From an uncultured Bacteroides sp. (GTDB lineage Bacteria; Bacteroidota; Bacteroidia; Bacteroidales; Bacteroidaceae): a DNA stretch of 13,709 nucleotides. The DNA lies in contig CABROZ010000059.1 in assembly GCA_902472795.1 (NCBI GenBank), forward strand, positions 1 to 13,709. Direction: 5' to 3'. The notes beneath the pieces are model-generated. The model saw nothing but the letters and a program-made list of their open reading frames with translations, ran no database searches and was not told the origin of the DNA. Shown in pieces: positions 1 to 5,819 of this stretch. A program made the position numbers and the translations under genes. The first letter of the stretch is position 1; each line of letters opens with the position of its first letter.

Positions 1-130
1 CATGGAAGACATCATCGAGACGGCCCTCGGTTTCGAGATTGTGGACGAGCGCGACGCCGTGACCGACATGCAGAAACTGGCACGCGACCGCTGGCAGAAA
101 CGGAAGGCAGAACAGGGTTCCACCTTCTAA
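1..130 (+). CDS. C-terminal end of a CNNM/DUF21-CBS domain (hemolysin-like) membrane protein, partial
   Basis: Only the last 42 or so codons are present; the reading frame enters from the left edge and ends at the TAA at 128-130. The visible tail contains LGFEIVDERDAVTDMQKLAR followed by a basic stretch (DRWQKRK). In CNNM/DUF21 transporters with paired CBS domains, the second CBS domain typically closes with a 'MED(I/V)IE.LLG.EI.DE.D...DMQ..AR..W' segment, and this matches it closely. Family knowledge suggests an inner-membrane protein linked to divalent cation (Mg/Co) export, but the membrane and CBS parts lie outside the window and cannot be checked. It is the only plus-strand gene and converges on the YbjQ-like gene. 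The Met at position 2 is internal, not a start. Confidence 0.72.
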   Translation, partial: MEDIIETALGFEIVDERDAVTDMQKLARDRWQKRKAEQGSTF

Positions 131-189
131 AAGCGTATATCGGAAGCAGTGAATCTCCCCCCCCTCAGGAAAGCACTCCAAACCCGTCC

Positions 190-279
190 GGGAACCATAC
201 AAGTACGGCTCGTGAGAGACACTTGTGTTGCTCGTGAGCCGTGCAAGTGTCCCACACGAGCCGCGCAAGTGTGGTTCAC
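190..279 (+). repeat. 90-nt imperfect palindrome made of four 22-nt units (two per strand); possible bidirectional terminator or REP-like element
   Basis: Positions 190-233 pair with 236-279 around a 2-nt centre. Checked base by base: 32 Watson-Crick pairs, 5 G-U pairs when read as plus-strand RNA, and 7 mismatches out of 44. The best block is 206-225 against 244-263, with 18 of 20 paired. The right half is two adjacent 22-nt units, 236-257 and 258-279, both starting GAGCCG and sharing GCAAGTGT. The left half holds two inverted units of the same kind (233-212 and 211-190). It lies between the convergent ends of the CNNM-type gene (stop at 130) and the YbjQ-like gene (stop at 294). No T-run follows on either strand, so a terminator role is inference. 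Confidence 0.8.
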
Positions 280-293
280 AGGAGGTATTTGCG

Positions 294-614
294 TCACTCT
301 ACGGTCACTGCCGTACCGGCTGCCGTCACCATCAGCATGGAGCCGCTGCCGCCCACAGTTTCGTAGTCCAAGTCAACGCCTATCACGGCATTGGCACCCA
401 GGGCACGGGCCTGCTCCTCCATCTCGCGCAAGGCAGTTTCCTTGGCTTCGCGCAGCACCTCTTCGTAAGCGCCACTGCGTCCGCCCACAATGTCGCGGAT
501 GCTGGCAAAAATATCGCGGAACACATTGGCACCGATAATGGTCTCGCCCGACACGATGCCGTAGTAGCGGGTAATTCTCCCGCCGTCAATCATAGAAGTG
601 GTTGTAAGTAACAT
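294..614 (-). CDS. YbjQ / UPF0145 family protein (putative heavy-metal-binding domain)
   Basis: This 106-residue protein has the usual length and layout of the YbjQ/UPF0145 (DUF74) family. An N-terminal strand ([11 protein letters not shown]) leads into the family's conserved core: Y18[12 protein letters not shown], then [20 protein letters not shown], a long helix ([26 protein letters not shown]), then [17 protein letters not shown] and a final strand. Family members form compact pentameric alpha/beta assemblies whose function is not settled; 'heavy-metal-binding' is an inherited label, and no Cys or His cluster is seen here. The ATG at 612-614 has an A-rich leader (GACGAGAAAGAT) just upstream. 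The gene is 141 bp downstream of the AlbA-type gene on the same strand and may have its own promoter. Immediately past its stop lies the 190-279 palindrome. Confidence 0.9.
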   Translation of the reverse strand: MLLTTTSMIDGGRITRYYGIVSGETIIGANVFRDIFASIRDIVGGRSGAYEEVLREAKETALREMEEQARALGANAVIGVDLDYETVGGSGSMLMVTAAGTAVTVE

Positions 615-755
615 ATCTTTCTCGTCATTTAAAAGTTATTTGCTCTTATTAGACGCAACAGATGGGGGAAAAGTTGCAGGAGGGGGAGGAAAAGATGGAA
701 AATTTGCAGTTACAGAAACCTTCTACAGGCGTGGGGGCCTCCTCAAATACGGTAT

Positions 756-2567
756 TCAGCTTTCTCTCTTTCTTGCCCTGTACTTTTGATTCGGATGTTT
801 CGGATTGTCTGCATATAAACGATCCAGCAACCGTTCGGACATCATACGGGGAATAATCTTGTTATTCAAATAACGGACGTTCTTGTTTATGGCCGCTGCA
901 ATGTCTTCCAAAGACATAAAATCTGTTGATACAGAACAAATCAATGCCGCCATATCTTCATAAGACAAACGTTTGCCAGACCTCAGACTTGCAACATTAC
1001 TTGCAACATTACTTGCAACATTACTTGCAACATTACTTGCAACATTATCATATTCTTTGTTTATCCGATAAACCGTACCGCGCCCGGTACCCAAAGAAAC
1101 CAGAAATCCATCAGTACACAATCCCTTAAGCAACGTAGTAATGTCGGTACGATGCATTTCAAGGATATCCTGAAGCCGATTATTGGTTACCGTATCTTCC
1201 GCATAACAGATAGATAAAGTAAGCCATTGCTCATGATTCAACTTGCTCATACTTTTTTCGCCAAAGATAGCCAACAGACTATCACGTACCTCTTCAGGAA
1301 ATAAAGTGACCATCGGCAATATCAGCTCAACTCGGTCAGGCCTGCTCAATTCTTCTACAGACGGCTTTGCCCAATCTGCCTGTTTCCAACCCTGAAGTAT
1401 TTTGTTGACACCACTGCCGGCCTTTTCCGAGAAGCCTAACATCATAAACATTTTCTGCAAAGCTTTGTTACGGCAAACACTCTCGCCGCCCGAATAATAT
1501 TGGGCACGGCTAACCAACATGGTTCCGGGATTCCGGAACAGGAACTTATGCTTCCAATGTTCGATCACGATGCTTCCGTCTTCGGTGTAATCACAGTGTA
1601 TCAGTGCATTCACAAAAGCCTCACGCAATGCTACATGCGTGGGTGAATCGTCACGCCGCACGCCATCTTCCAATTGAAAGCGTTTGGGCATTACCGATAC
1701 AAGTTTTCCATACACTTTCCGATAGAACTGAAACAGATTCGCTTCCCACGTCCCGTCCGGGCAAATCCGGTCAGACCAACGTTCTGCAGTTACGTCCAAA
1801 TACTCTCTGTAATCCGGGAAATAAGCAGGTGCGCAGGAGACATCGGTGATACTGTCTGTCTTGCCAAACATTAAAAGGCCCGCCAAAGTAAAGCCTTCTT
1901 CGCCCGTTTCACGGTCTTTACGATAGCCGCCCAATTTTTCCAACAGCCCCATGTCGTCCAAAGCCAGCCACGGATGCCCCGGCTGGCGCGAACTGAAAAA
2001 ATGCCGGTATTGCTTCAACGACTCCTTGTCTATATCGTCCAAAGAGAATGAAGGCAAAATACGCGAATCTCGCGGATGCAATTCATCAGCATCGGCTATC
2101 ATGCGCTTCACCTCTTCGTTGGTACATTTATAATCGCCTTCAAAATTCCGCTTGAAAGTATTTCCCCTGAAAGGGGTACGGGTGCAATACACCGGTCGGA
2201 AGGAACGGGAAGCACGCGGCACATGAATAAACAGGAAATTCTTTCCGGCATACTCTCCTTCAAAAACATCTTTGTCAACCAACAGATTAACACTGACGCA
2301 ATCCGGATTATTGACCGAATTCCAGAATATCTTCTTGTAGGCCACAATTTTCTCTGCCGACAGCCCTTCCAGCAACAAACTACCCTTTTTCTCCTTTACG
2401 CCCAATGCAATCACTCCCCCATTTGTATTGGCAAAAGAAGAATAGGTTTCCCAAATACTGTTAGGGAAACCCTCTGCTGCAGATTTGTATTCCACATCTA
2501 CAGCTTCACCTTGAGTAATCAGCCGGTCTATATATTCGGCAAAGTCCCATTTATCCGTGTATTCCAT
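756..2567 (-). CDS. AlbA_2/Schlafen-like domain plus HATPase_c_4 ATP-binding protein, putative regulator
   Basis: This is a 603-residue protein of the type often labelled 'ATP-binding protein' or 'RecG-like'. Residues about 20-140 form an AlbA_2 (Schlafen-like) domain: E26-Y-K, then FANTNGGVIALGV at 45-57. A GHKL-type ATPase fold (HATPase_c_4) follows: LREAFVNALIHCDY near residues 310-325, a degenerate NPGTM near 345 and the SEKAGSGVNKI motif near 385-392. The C-terminal part looks like winged helix-turn-helix, interrupted by five exact NVAS repeats at residues 508-527. Family knowledge suggests a nucleic-acid-binding transcription regulator or stress protein; the target is unknown. The ATG at 2565-2567 follows an A-rich leader (AAAGAAGAAA). 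Only 19 bp separate it from the sufS stop, so it could be co-transcribed with suf. By eye it is more A/T-rich than the suf genes, which would fit later acquisition. Confidence 0.87.
   Translation of the reverse strand: MEYTDKWDFAEYIDRLITQGEAVDVEYKSAAEGFPNSIWETYSSFANTNGGVIALGVKEKKGSLLLEGLSAEKIVAYKKIFWNSVNNPDCVSVNLLVDKDVFEGEYAGKNFLFIHVPRASRSFRPVYCTRTPFRGNTFKRNFEGDYKCTNEEVKRMIADADELHPRDSRILPSFSLDDIDKESLKQYRHFFSSRQPGHPWLALDDMGLLEKLGGYRKDRETGEEGFTLAGLLMFGKTDSITDVSCAPAYFPDYREYLDVTAERWSDRICPDGTWEANLFQFYRKVYGKLVSVMPKRFQLEDGVRRDDSPTHVALREAFVNALIHCDYTEDGSIVIEHWKHKFLFRNPGTMLVSRAQYYSGGESVCRNKALQKMFMMLGFSEKAGSGVNKILQGWKQADWAKPSVEELSRPDRVELILPMVTLFPEEVRDSLLAIFGEKSMSKLNHEQWLTLSICYAEDTVTNNRLQDILEMHRTDITTLLKGLCTDGFLVSLGTGRGTVYRINKEYDNVASNVASNVASNVASNVASLRSGKRLSYEDMAALICSVSTDFMSLEDIAAAINKNVRYLNNKIIPRMMSERLLDRLYADNPKHPNQKYRARKRES
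987..1046 (-). repeat. Five exact tandem copies of a 12-bp unit encoding (NVAS)5
   Basis: ACTTGCAACATT on the plus strand is repeated five times without a mismatch. On the coding strand each unit reads Asn-Val-Ala-Ser, giving residues 508-527 of the AlbA-type protein, in the linker before its last winged-helix region. Perfect identity at all codon positions points to recent slippage expansion rather than protein-level selection. Because the unit is 12 bp, gain or loss of copies changes linker length without shifting frame. Confidence 0.97.
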
Positions 2568-2586
2568 CGTATTTCTTCTTTAAATA

Positions 2587-3855
2587 TCAGAACATCCTGC
2601 TCACCCGCTCCACGCCGGCTACCAGCGCATCGATTTCTTCCTTCGTATTATACAAGGCGAAGGAAGCGCGGACGGTACCCTCGATGCCAAGCCGTTGCAT
2701 CAGCGGCTGGGCGCAATGATGTCCCGTGCGCACGGCAATGCCAAGGCGGTCGAGCAGCGTACCCATATCGAAGTGATGGATGTTACCCACAAGGAAGGAG
2801 ATAACACTGCCCTTTTCGGGAGCTTCGCCGAAGATACGCATGCCGGGTATTTCCTTCAGGCGACGGGTGGCGTACTCGGTCAGTTCGTGCTCATAGGCAG
2901 CGATGCGTTCCATACCGAGGGCAGAAACGTAATCCAGTGCCTTAGCCAGACCTGTAGTGCCGATGTAGTCGGGTGTACCGGCCTCGAACTTAAAGGGCAG
3001 TTCGTTGAACGTGGTGTGCTCGAACGAAACATGCTGAATCATCTCGCCCCCACCCTGATAGGGAGGCAGCTTGTCGAGCCAGTCTTCCTTGCCGTAGAGC
3101 ACGCCGACGCCTGTAGGTCCATAGACTTTGTGGCCGGAAAAGACATAGAAATCGGCATCGAGCGCCTGCACGTCCACCGGCATGTGGGGGATGCTCTGCG
3201 CACCGTCCACCAGCACGGGGACACCGTGGGCATGGGCCGTGGCTATCATTTCGCGCACAGGGTTCACCGTGCCTAATACATTGCTGACGTGAGCCACACA
3301 GACAATCCGGGTACGCGGAGTGAAGAGCCGTTCGTATTCGTCCAGCAACAGTTCGCCGCGGTCGTTCATGGGAATCACACGGAGAACAATGCCCTTGCGC
3401 ATCTGCAGCAGTTGCCAGGGGACGATATTGCTGTGGTGCTCCATGGTGGAAACTATCACTTCGTCGCCCTCCTTCAGAAAAGCTTCGCCGAAGCTGGATG
3501 CCAATAAGTTGATGCTTTCCGTAGTGCCGCGGGTAAAAACTATCTCGGTGGTGCTGCGGGCGTTGATGAAACGGCGCACCGTCTCGCGGCTGGCTTCGTG
3601 AAGTTCAGTGGCCTGCTGCGACAGGAAATGGACCCCGCGGTGCACGTTGGCATTGACGCTGTAATACTCGTCGGTGATGGCATCGACTACGCAACGCGGC
3701 TTCTGGGTCGTGGCGCCGTTGTCCAAGTAAACCAGCGGCTTGCCATAGACGGTGCGGCTAAGGATGGGGAAGTCTTGCCTCACCCCCATCCCCTCTCCCA
3801 AGGAGAGGGGGGAAGAAAACATTTGTGAGTTATTCTGTTCAGACATATCTTTCAT
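2587..3855 (-). CDS. sufS: SufS cysteine desulfurase (class V aminotransferase fold, PLP)
   Basis: SufS takes sulfur from L-cysteine as a persulfide and passes it, through SufE/SufU-type carriers, to the SufBCD scaffold. Homology begins at residue 27 (QDFPILSR, then GKPLVYLDNGATTQKP). PLP-site features are D217-G-A-Q and SGHK with the Schiff-base lysine at K243. The catalytic Cys is C381 in RTGHHCAQPL, a typical group-II SufS sequence. The first 26 residues are not family sequence: residues 15-26 (SPLSLGEGMGVR) are encoded by a 33-bp hairpin repeat. The start is therefore uncertain. ATGs exist at codons 1, 4, 12 and 23, and codon 23 (3787-3789) directly follows a GGAGAGGGG stretch supplied by the repeat. 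It lies 125 bp after sufD and 19 bp before the AlbA-type gene. Family and catalytic residues are clear; only the N-terminus is in doubt. Confidence 0.97.
   Translation of the reverse strand: MKDMSEQNNSQMFSSPLSLGEGMGVRQDFPILSRTVYGKPLVYLDNGATTQKPRCVVDAITDEYYSVNANVHRGVHFLSQQATELHEASRETVRRFINARSTTEIVFTRGTTESINLLASSFGEAFLKEGDEVIVSTMEHHSNIVPWQLLQMRKGIVLRVIPMNDRGELLLDEYERLFTPRTRIVCVAHVSNVLGTVNPVREMIATAHAHGVPVLVDGAQSIPHMPVDVQALDADFYVFSGHKVYGPTGVGVLYGKEDWLDKLPPYQGGGEMIQHVSFEHTTFNELPFKFEAGTPDYIGTTGLAKALDYVSALGMERIAAYEHELTEYATRRLKEIPGMRIFGEAPEKGSVISFLVGNIHHFDMGTLLDRLGIAVRTGHHCAQPLMQRLGIEGTVRASFALYNTKEEIDALVAGVERVSRMF
3778..3810 (-). repeat. 33-bp hairpin repeat, copy A, inside the 5' coding region of sufS
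   Basis: Its core is a perfect 9-bp palindrome, CCCCTCTCC / GGAGAGGGG (3790-3798 and 3802-3810, 3-nt loop), preceded on the plus strand by CCTCACCCCCAT. It matches copy B at 3944-3976 in inverted orientation at 30 of 33 positions. It is in frame within sufS and encodes SPLSLGEGMGVR. Translated on the other strand, the same sequence gives the LTPIPSPKERG-type peptide that I recall seeing in many short predicted proteins of Bacteroidetes. Confidence 0.92.
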
Positions 3856-3943
3856 CTATTATTCGTTTATTTGCTCCATCCTTTTTCTTCAAAAAGAATG
3901 TAACTTTCAGCCTCTTTCTATATTTCCGCATCCGCCCACTTCT

Positions 3944-3976
3944 CCCCTCTCCTTAGGAGAGGGGCCGGGGGTGAGG
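3944..3976 (+). repeat. 33-bp hairpin repeat, copy B, in the sufD-sufS intergenic region
   Basis: A perfect 9-bp stem CCCCTCTCC / GGAGAGGGG (3944-3952 and 3956-3964, loop TTA) is followed by CCGGGGGTGAGG. It is the inverted partner of copy A, with about 133 bp between them. It starts 5 bp downstream of the sufD stop codon in the direction of transcription, so it could protect the sufBCD message from 3' decay or weakly terminate it. No T-run follows, so a full terminator is unlikely. Confidence 0.92.
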
Positions 3977-3980
3977 CCCT

Positions 3981-5324
3981 CTACTTGCAGATGGCACACC
4001 CCTGACACTTGTTCAGCTCGCCGCGGAAGCGCTTCTCAACCAGCAGGTGCAGGCGGTCGCGCAAGGCGTCGAGGCGGATGGTGTCTATCACTTCGTTGAC
4101 GAAAGCAAACATCAGCAACAGACGGGCTTCGTGCATCGGGATACCGCGCTGACGCATGTAGAACAGAGCTGCGTCGTCCAGCTGACCGACTGTCGCACCG
4201 TGACTGCACTTCACGTCGTCGGCATAGATTTCCAGTTGCGGCTGCGTGTACATACGGGCCTCGCGAGTGGCGCAAAGGTTACGGTTGGTCTGCTGCGAAC
4301 TGGTATGTTGCGCACCGGGACGAACCAATACCAATCCGGCAAAAGCACCCGTAGCCTGATCGTCGAGCACATACTTGAAAAGCTCGTTCGACGTACAGCT
4401 GGGCACGGCATGGTCGATGACGGTGTGGGTATCGACATGCTGGTTCTTGTCAGCAATGGCCATGCCGCAGAGGTTGATTTCGGCATGCTCACCAGCCAGG
4501 GTCACGTTGACAGTATTGCGTGTGGTACCGCCTGTCAGCGTCATACCGTTCAGCAAGACATTACTTCCGCTGTCCTGACGGACGTACATGCTGCTGACAC
4601 GCACGGTGCTGGTATGTGTTTCCTCCAGCTCGTAGAGGTCGAGTACGGCATTCTGCCCCACAAAGACTTCCACCACTTGTGTAGCCAGGAAGTTGACTGC
4701 ATCCATTGCATGATCGCATACCAGCAGACGAGCCTGCGCACCATCCTCCAGCACAATCAGCACACGACGATTCACCATCAGATTGACGTCGCTGCGCAGG
4801 ATATTGACCAACTGGATGGGGCGTTCTACCACGACGTTCTTAGGCACATAAAGCAGCACACCATCCTGTGCCAAAACCGTGTTGAGAGCAGTCACTCCGT
4901 CCTTGGAGGTATCGGCCAGCTTGCCGTAGTATTTCTTCACCAGTTCGGGATGTTCTTTCGCCAGTTCACAGAGGCTGCCGAAAAGTACGCCTTCGGGCAA
5001 ATGCGACTTGGGCAATGATTGGCTATAAAAGGTATCGTTCACAACAAAATAGAGCGAAGTGCTCATGTTGGGCACGTCGCACTTGAACACGTCGTACGGA
5101 TTGACGGGGATGTCCAGTCGGTTCAGGTTGAGGCCGTAATCGGGCTCAAAACACTTGCTGACATCCGTATATTTGTACTTCTCGTCCTTACGGGTGGGGA
5201 AACCCAGGCGCTCGAAATCGGCAAACGCCGCTGCACGGGGGGCATTCATCACCTCGCAACTGTGCTGGCATATCATGGCCTCGCACTGCGAGAACAGGTC
5301 TATGTATTGTTGTTCGGGTCTCAT
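3981..5324 (-). CDS. sufD: SufD, Fe-S cluster scaffold complex subunit (SufBC2D)
   Basis: SufD pairs with SufB through a right-handed beta-helix and with SufC at its C-terminal helices to form the SufBC2D scaffold. The 447-residue protein has the expected helical N-terminal region (to about residue 130, including GFPTRKDEKYKYTDV), a beta-helix core, and the conserved SufBD C-terminal segment EIYADDVKCSHGATVGQLD. H375 in that segment aligns with the histidine known to be needed in the E. coli SufB-SufD interface. Then come LFYMRQRGI and helices for SufC docking. The last residues form a CxxCxxC cluster (C440, C443, C446). The ATG at 5322-5324 follows AAAGAAAGAAGAA, a good A-rich leader. That leader lies just outside the end of the GxxExxY cassette, so only 16 bp separate the cassette from the start codon. 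sufC lies 495 bp upstream because of the insertion. Confidence 0.96.
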   Translation of the reverse strand: MRPEQQYIDLFSQCEAMICQHSCEVMNAPRAAAFADFERLGFPTRKDEKYKYTDVSKCFEPDYGLNLNRLDIPVNPYDVFKCDVPNMSTSLYFVVNDTFYSQSLPKSHLPEGVLFGSLCELAKEHPELVKKYYGKLADTSKDGVTALNTVLAQDGVLLYVPKNVVVERPIQLVNILRSDVNLMVNRRVLIVLEDGAQARLLVCDHAMDAVNFLATQVVEVFVGQNAVLDLYELEETHTSTVRVSSMYVRQDSGSNVLLNGMTLTGGTTRNTVNVTLAGEHAEINLCGMAIADKNQHVDTHTVIDHAVPSCTSNELFKYVLDDQATGAFAGLVLVRPGAQHTSSQQTNRNLCATREARMYTQPQLEIYADDVKCSHGATVGQLDDAALFYMRQRGIPMHEARLLLMFAFVNEVIDTIRLDALRDRLHLLVEKRFRGELNKCQGCAICK

Positions 5325-5340
5325 AATTCTTCTTTCTTTT

Positions 5341-5353
5341 TAGATACGCGGAC
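5341..5353 (+). repeat. Left terminal inverted repeat of the GxxExxY cassette
   Basis: TAGATACGCGGAC is the exact reverse complement of 5804-5816. It sits 16 bp upstream of the sufD start codon in transcription order. Confidence 0.85.
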
Positions 5354-5384
5354 GACACGGATCATACGGACGAACGCGGATGGA

Positions 5385-5765
5385 TTATTTCATACGTTGA
5401 CGACTGAATATCTTTCGTCTGAATACCGGTTCGGGACCAAAATTTAAAATGAGTCCCACTTCAATACCAGTAGCTTTCAGATAATTCATAAGTTGCGCTT
5501 CGTGTCCCGGAGTAATATCCTCAACAGCCTTCAACTCAAGAATAACAACTCCTTCCACCAAAATATCAGCATAATACAAGCCTACCACTTCTCCTTTATA
5601 ATAGACTTCTATCTTCTTCTGCGGTTCACACTTCAGACCGGAACGAAGCAATTCCTTATATAACGCATTCTGATAAACATTCTCCAGAAAGCCATAGCCC
5701 AGCTCATGATAAACATCATAAAAGGCACGCAATATCTTGCTTGTTATATAAGAATGCAACACCAT
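5385..5765 (-). CDS. GxxExxY protein (PD-(D/E)XK nuclease-like fold)
   Basis: This 126-residue protein carries the family's name motif at residues 25-31 (GFLENVY), after the typical helix AFYDVYHELG. A putative PD-(D/E)XK-type active site follows: D67 in YADILVEG, then E77-L-K79 in VILELKAV, with Q91-L-M-N-Y-L as the usual downstream QxxxY helix. The known fold suggests a nuclease, but no activity is established for this family as far as I know. The ATG at 5763-5765 has no Shine-Dalgarno; its leader is the cassette's own inverted-end repeat followed by TTTATATTTAT. The gene lies between sufC and sufD in the same direction and looks more A/T-rich than both. An Fe-S role is unlikely; it is best seen as the passenger of the surrounding cassette. 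All candidate catalytic residues are present, so it looks intact. Confidence 0.9.
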   Translation of the reverse strand: MVLHSYITSKILRAFYDVYHELGYGFLENVYQNALYKELLRSGLKCEPQKKIEVYYKGEVVGLYYADILVEGVVILELKAVEDITPGHEAQLMNYLKATGIEVGLILNFGPEPVFRRKIFSRQRMK

Positions 5766-5803
5766 ATAAATATAAATCCGTGTTAATCCGCCTCATCCGC
5801 GTA

Positions 5804-5816
5804 GTCCGCGTATCTA
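5804..5816 (-). repeat. Right terminal inverted repeat of the GxxExxY cassette
   Basis: GTCCGCGTATCTA is the exact reverse complement of 5341-5353. It starts 3 bp past the sufC stop codon in transcription order. Confidence 0.85.
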
Positions 5817-5819
5817 TTA

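Larger units (their letters stand above)
5341..5816 (-). mobile_element. 476-bp cassette with terminal inverted repeats carrying a GxxExxY gene, inserted between sufC and sufD
   Basis: The outer 13 bp are perfect inverted repeats: TAGATACGCGGAC at 5341-5353 and its reverse complement at 5804-5816. Inside them the similarity continues imperfectly (11 of the next 16 positions). Both ends are built from drifting 9-10 nt units of the type (A/G)TCCGYGTN. On the plus strand the right end runs AATCCGTGTT, AATCCGCCTC, ATCCGCGTA, GTCCGCGTA. The single gene inside (5385-5765) fills most of the space. It breaks what would otherwise be a tight sufC-sufD junction. No transposase is present and I see no convincing target-site duplication, so movement would need a helper in trans, or the boundaries may be slightly different. 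That it is a mobile cassette is inference from the symmetry and position. Confidence 0.62.

Noticed and set aside
157..164. Run of eight C near the left end as a possible phase-variation tract
   Set aside because: It lies 27 bp past the stop of the CNNM-type gene and outside any reading frame or recognisable promoter.
631..658. Possible Bacteroides-type promoter for the YbjQ-like gene (TAACTTTT with an upstream TTG)
   Set aside because: The spacing between the two parts is 17 bp, shorter than the usual 19-21, and the last base of the -7 element is wrong. Too weak to annotate.
715..755. Possible terminator after the AlbA-type gene (AGGC...GCCT stem in GGAGGCCCCCACGCCT)
   Set aside because: The stem is only 4 bp and no T-run follows directly.
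987..1046. Regular repeats that could suggest a CRISPR array
   Set aside because: The 12-bp units are directly adjacent with no spacers and are translated in frame as NVAS.
2076..2804. Plus-strand open frame spanning the AlbA-type gene and the end of sufS
   Set aside because: It crosses two well-supported minus-strand genes and shows no recognisable domain.
4047..5018. Long open frame (323 codons) on the plus strand antisense to sufD
   Set aside because: It lies wholly over sufD, has no family-like motifs and reads as the complement of a well-conserved gene. Similar antisense frames over sufB (7078-8154) and infB (10110-11156) were dismissed for the same reason.
5325..5340. Target-site duplication at the ends of the GxxExxY cassette
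   Set aside because: The bases just outside (CTTTT before 5341; TTAT after 5816) give no convincing direct repeat beyond one or two T residues.
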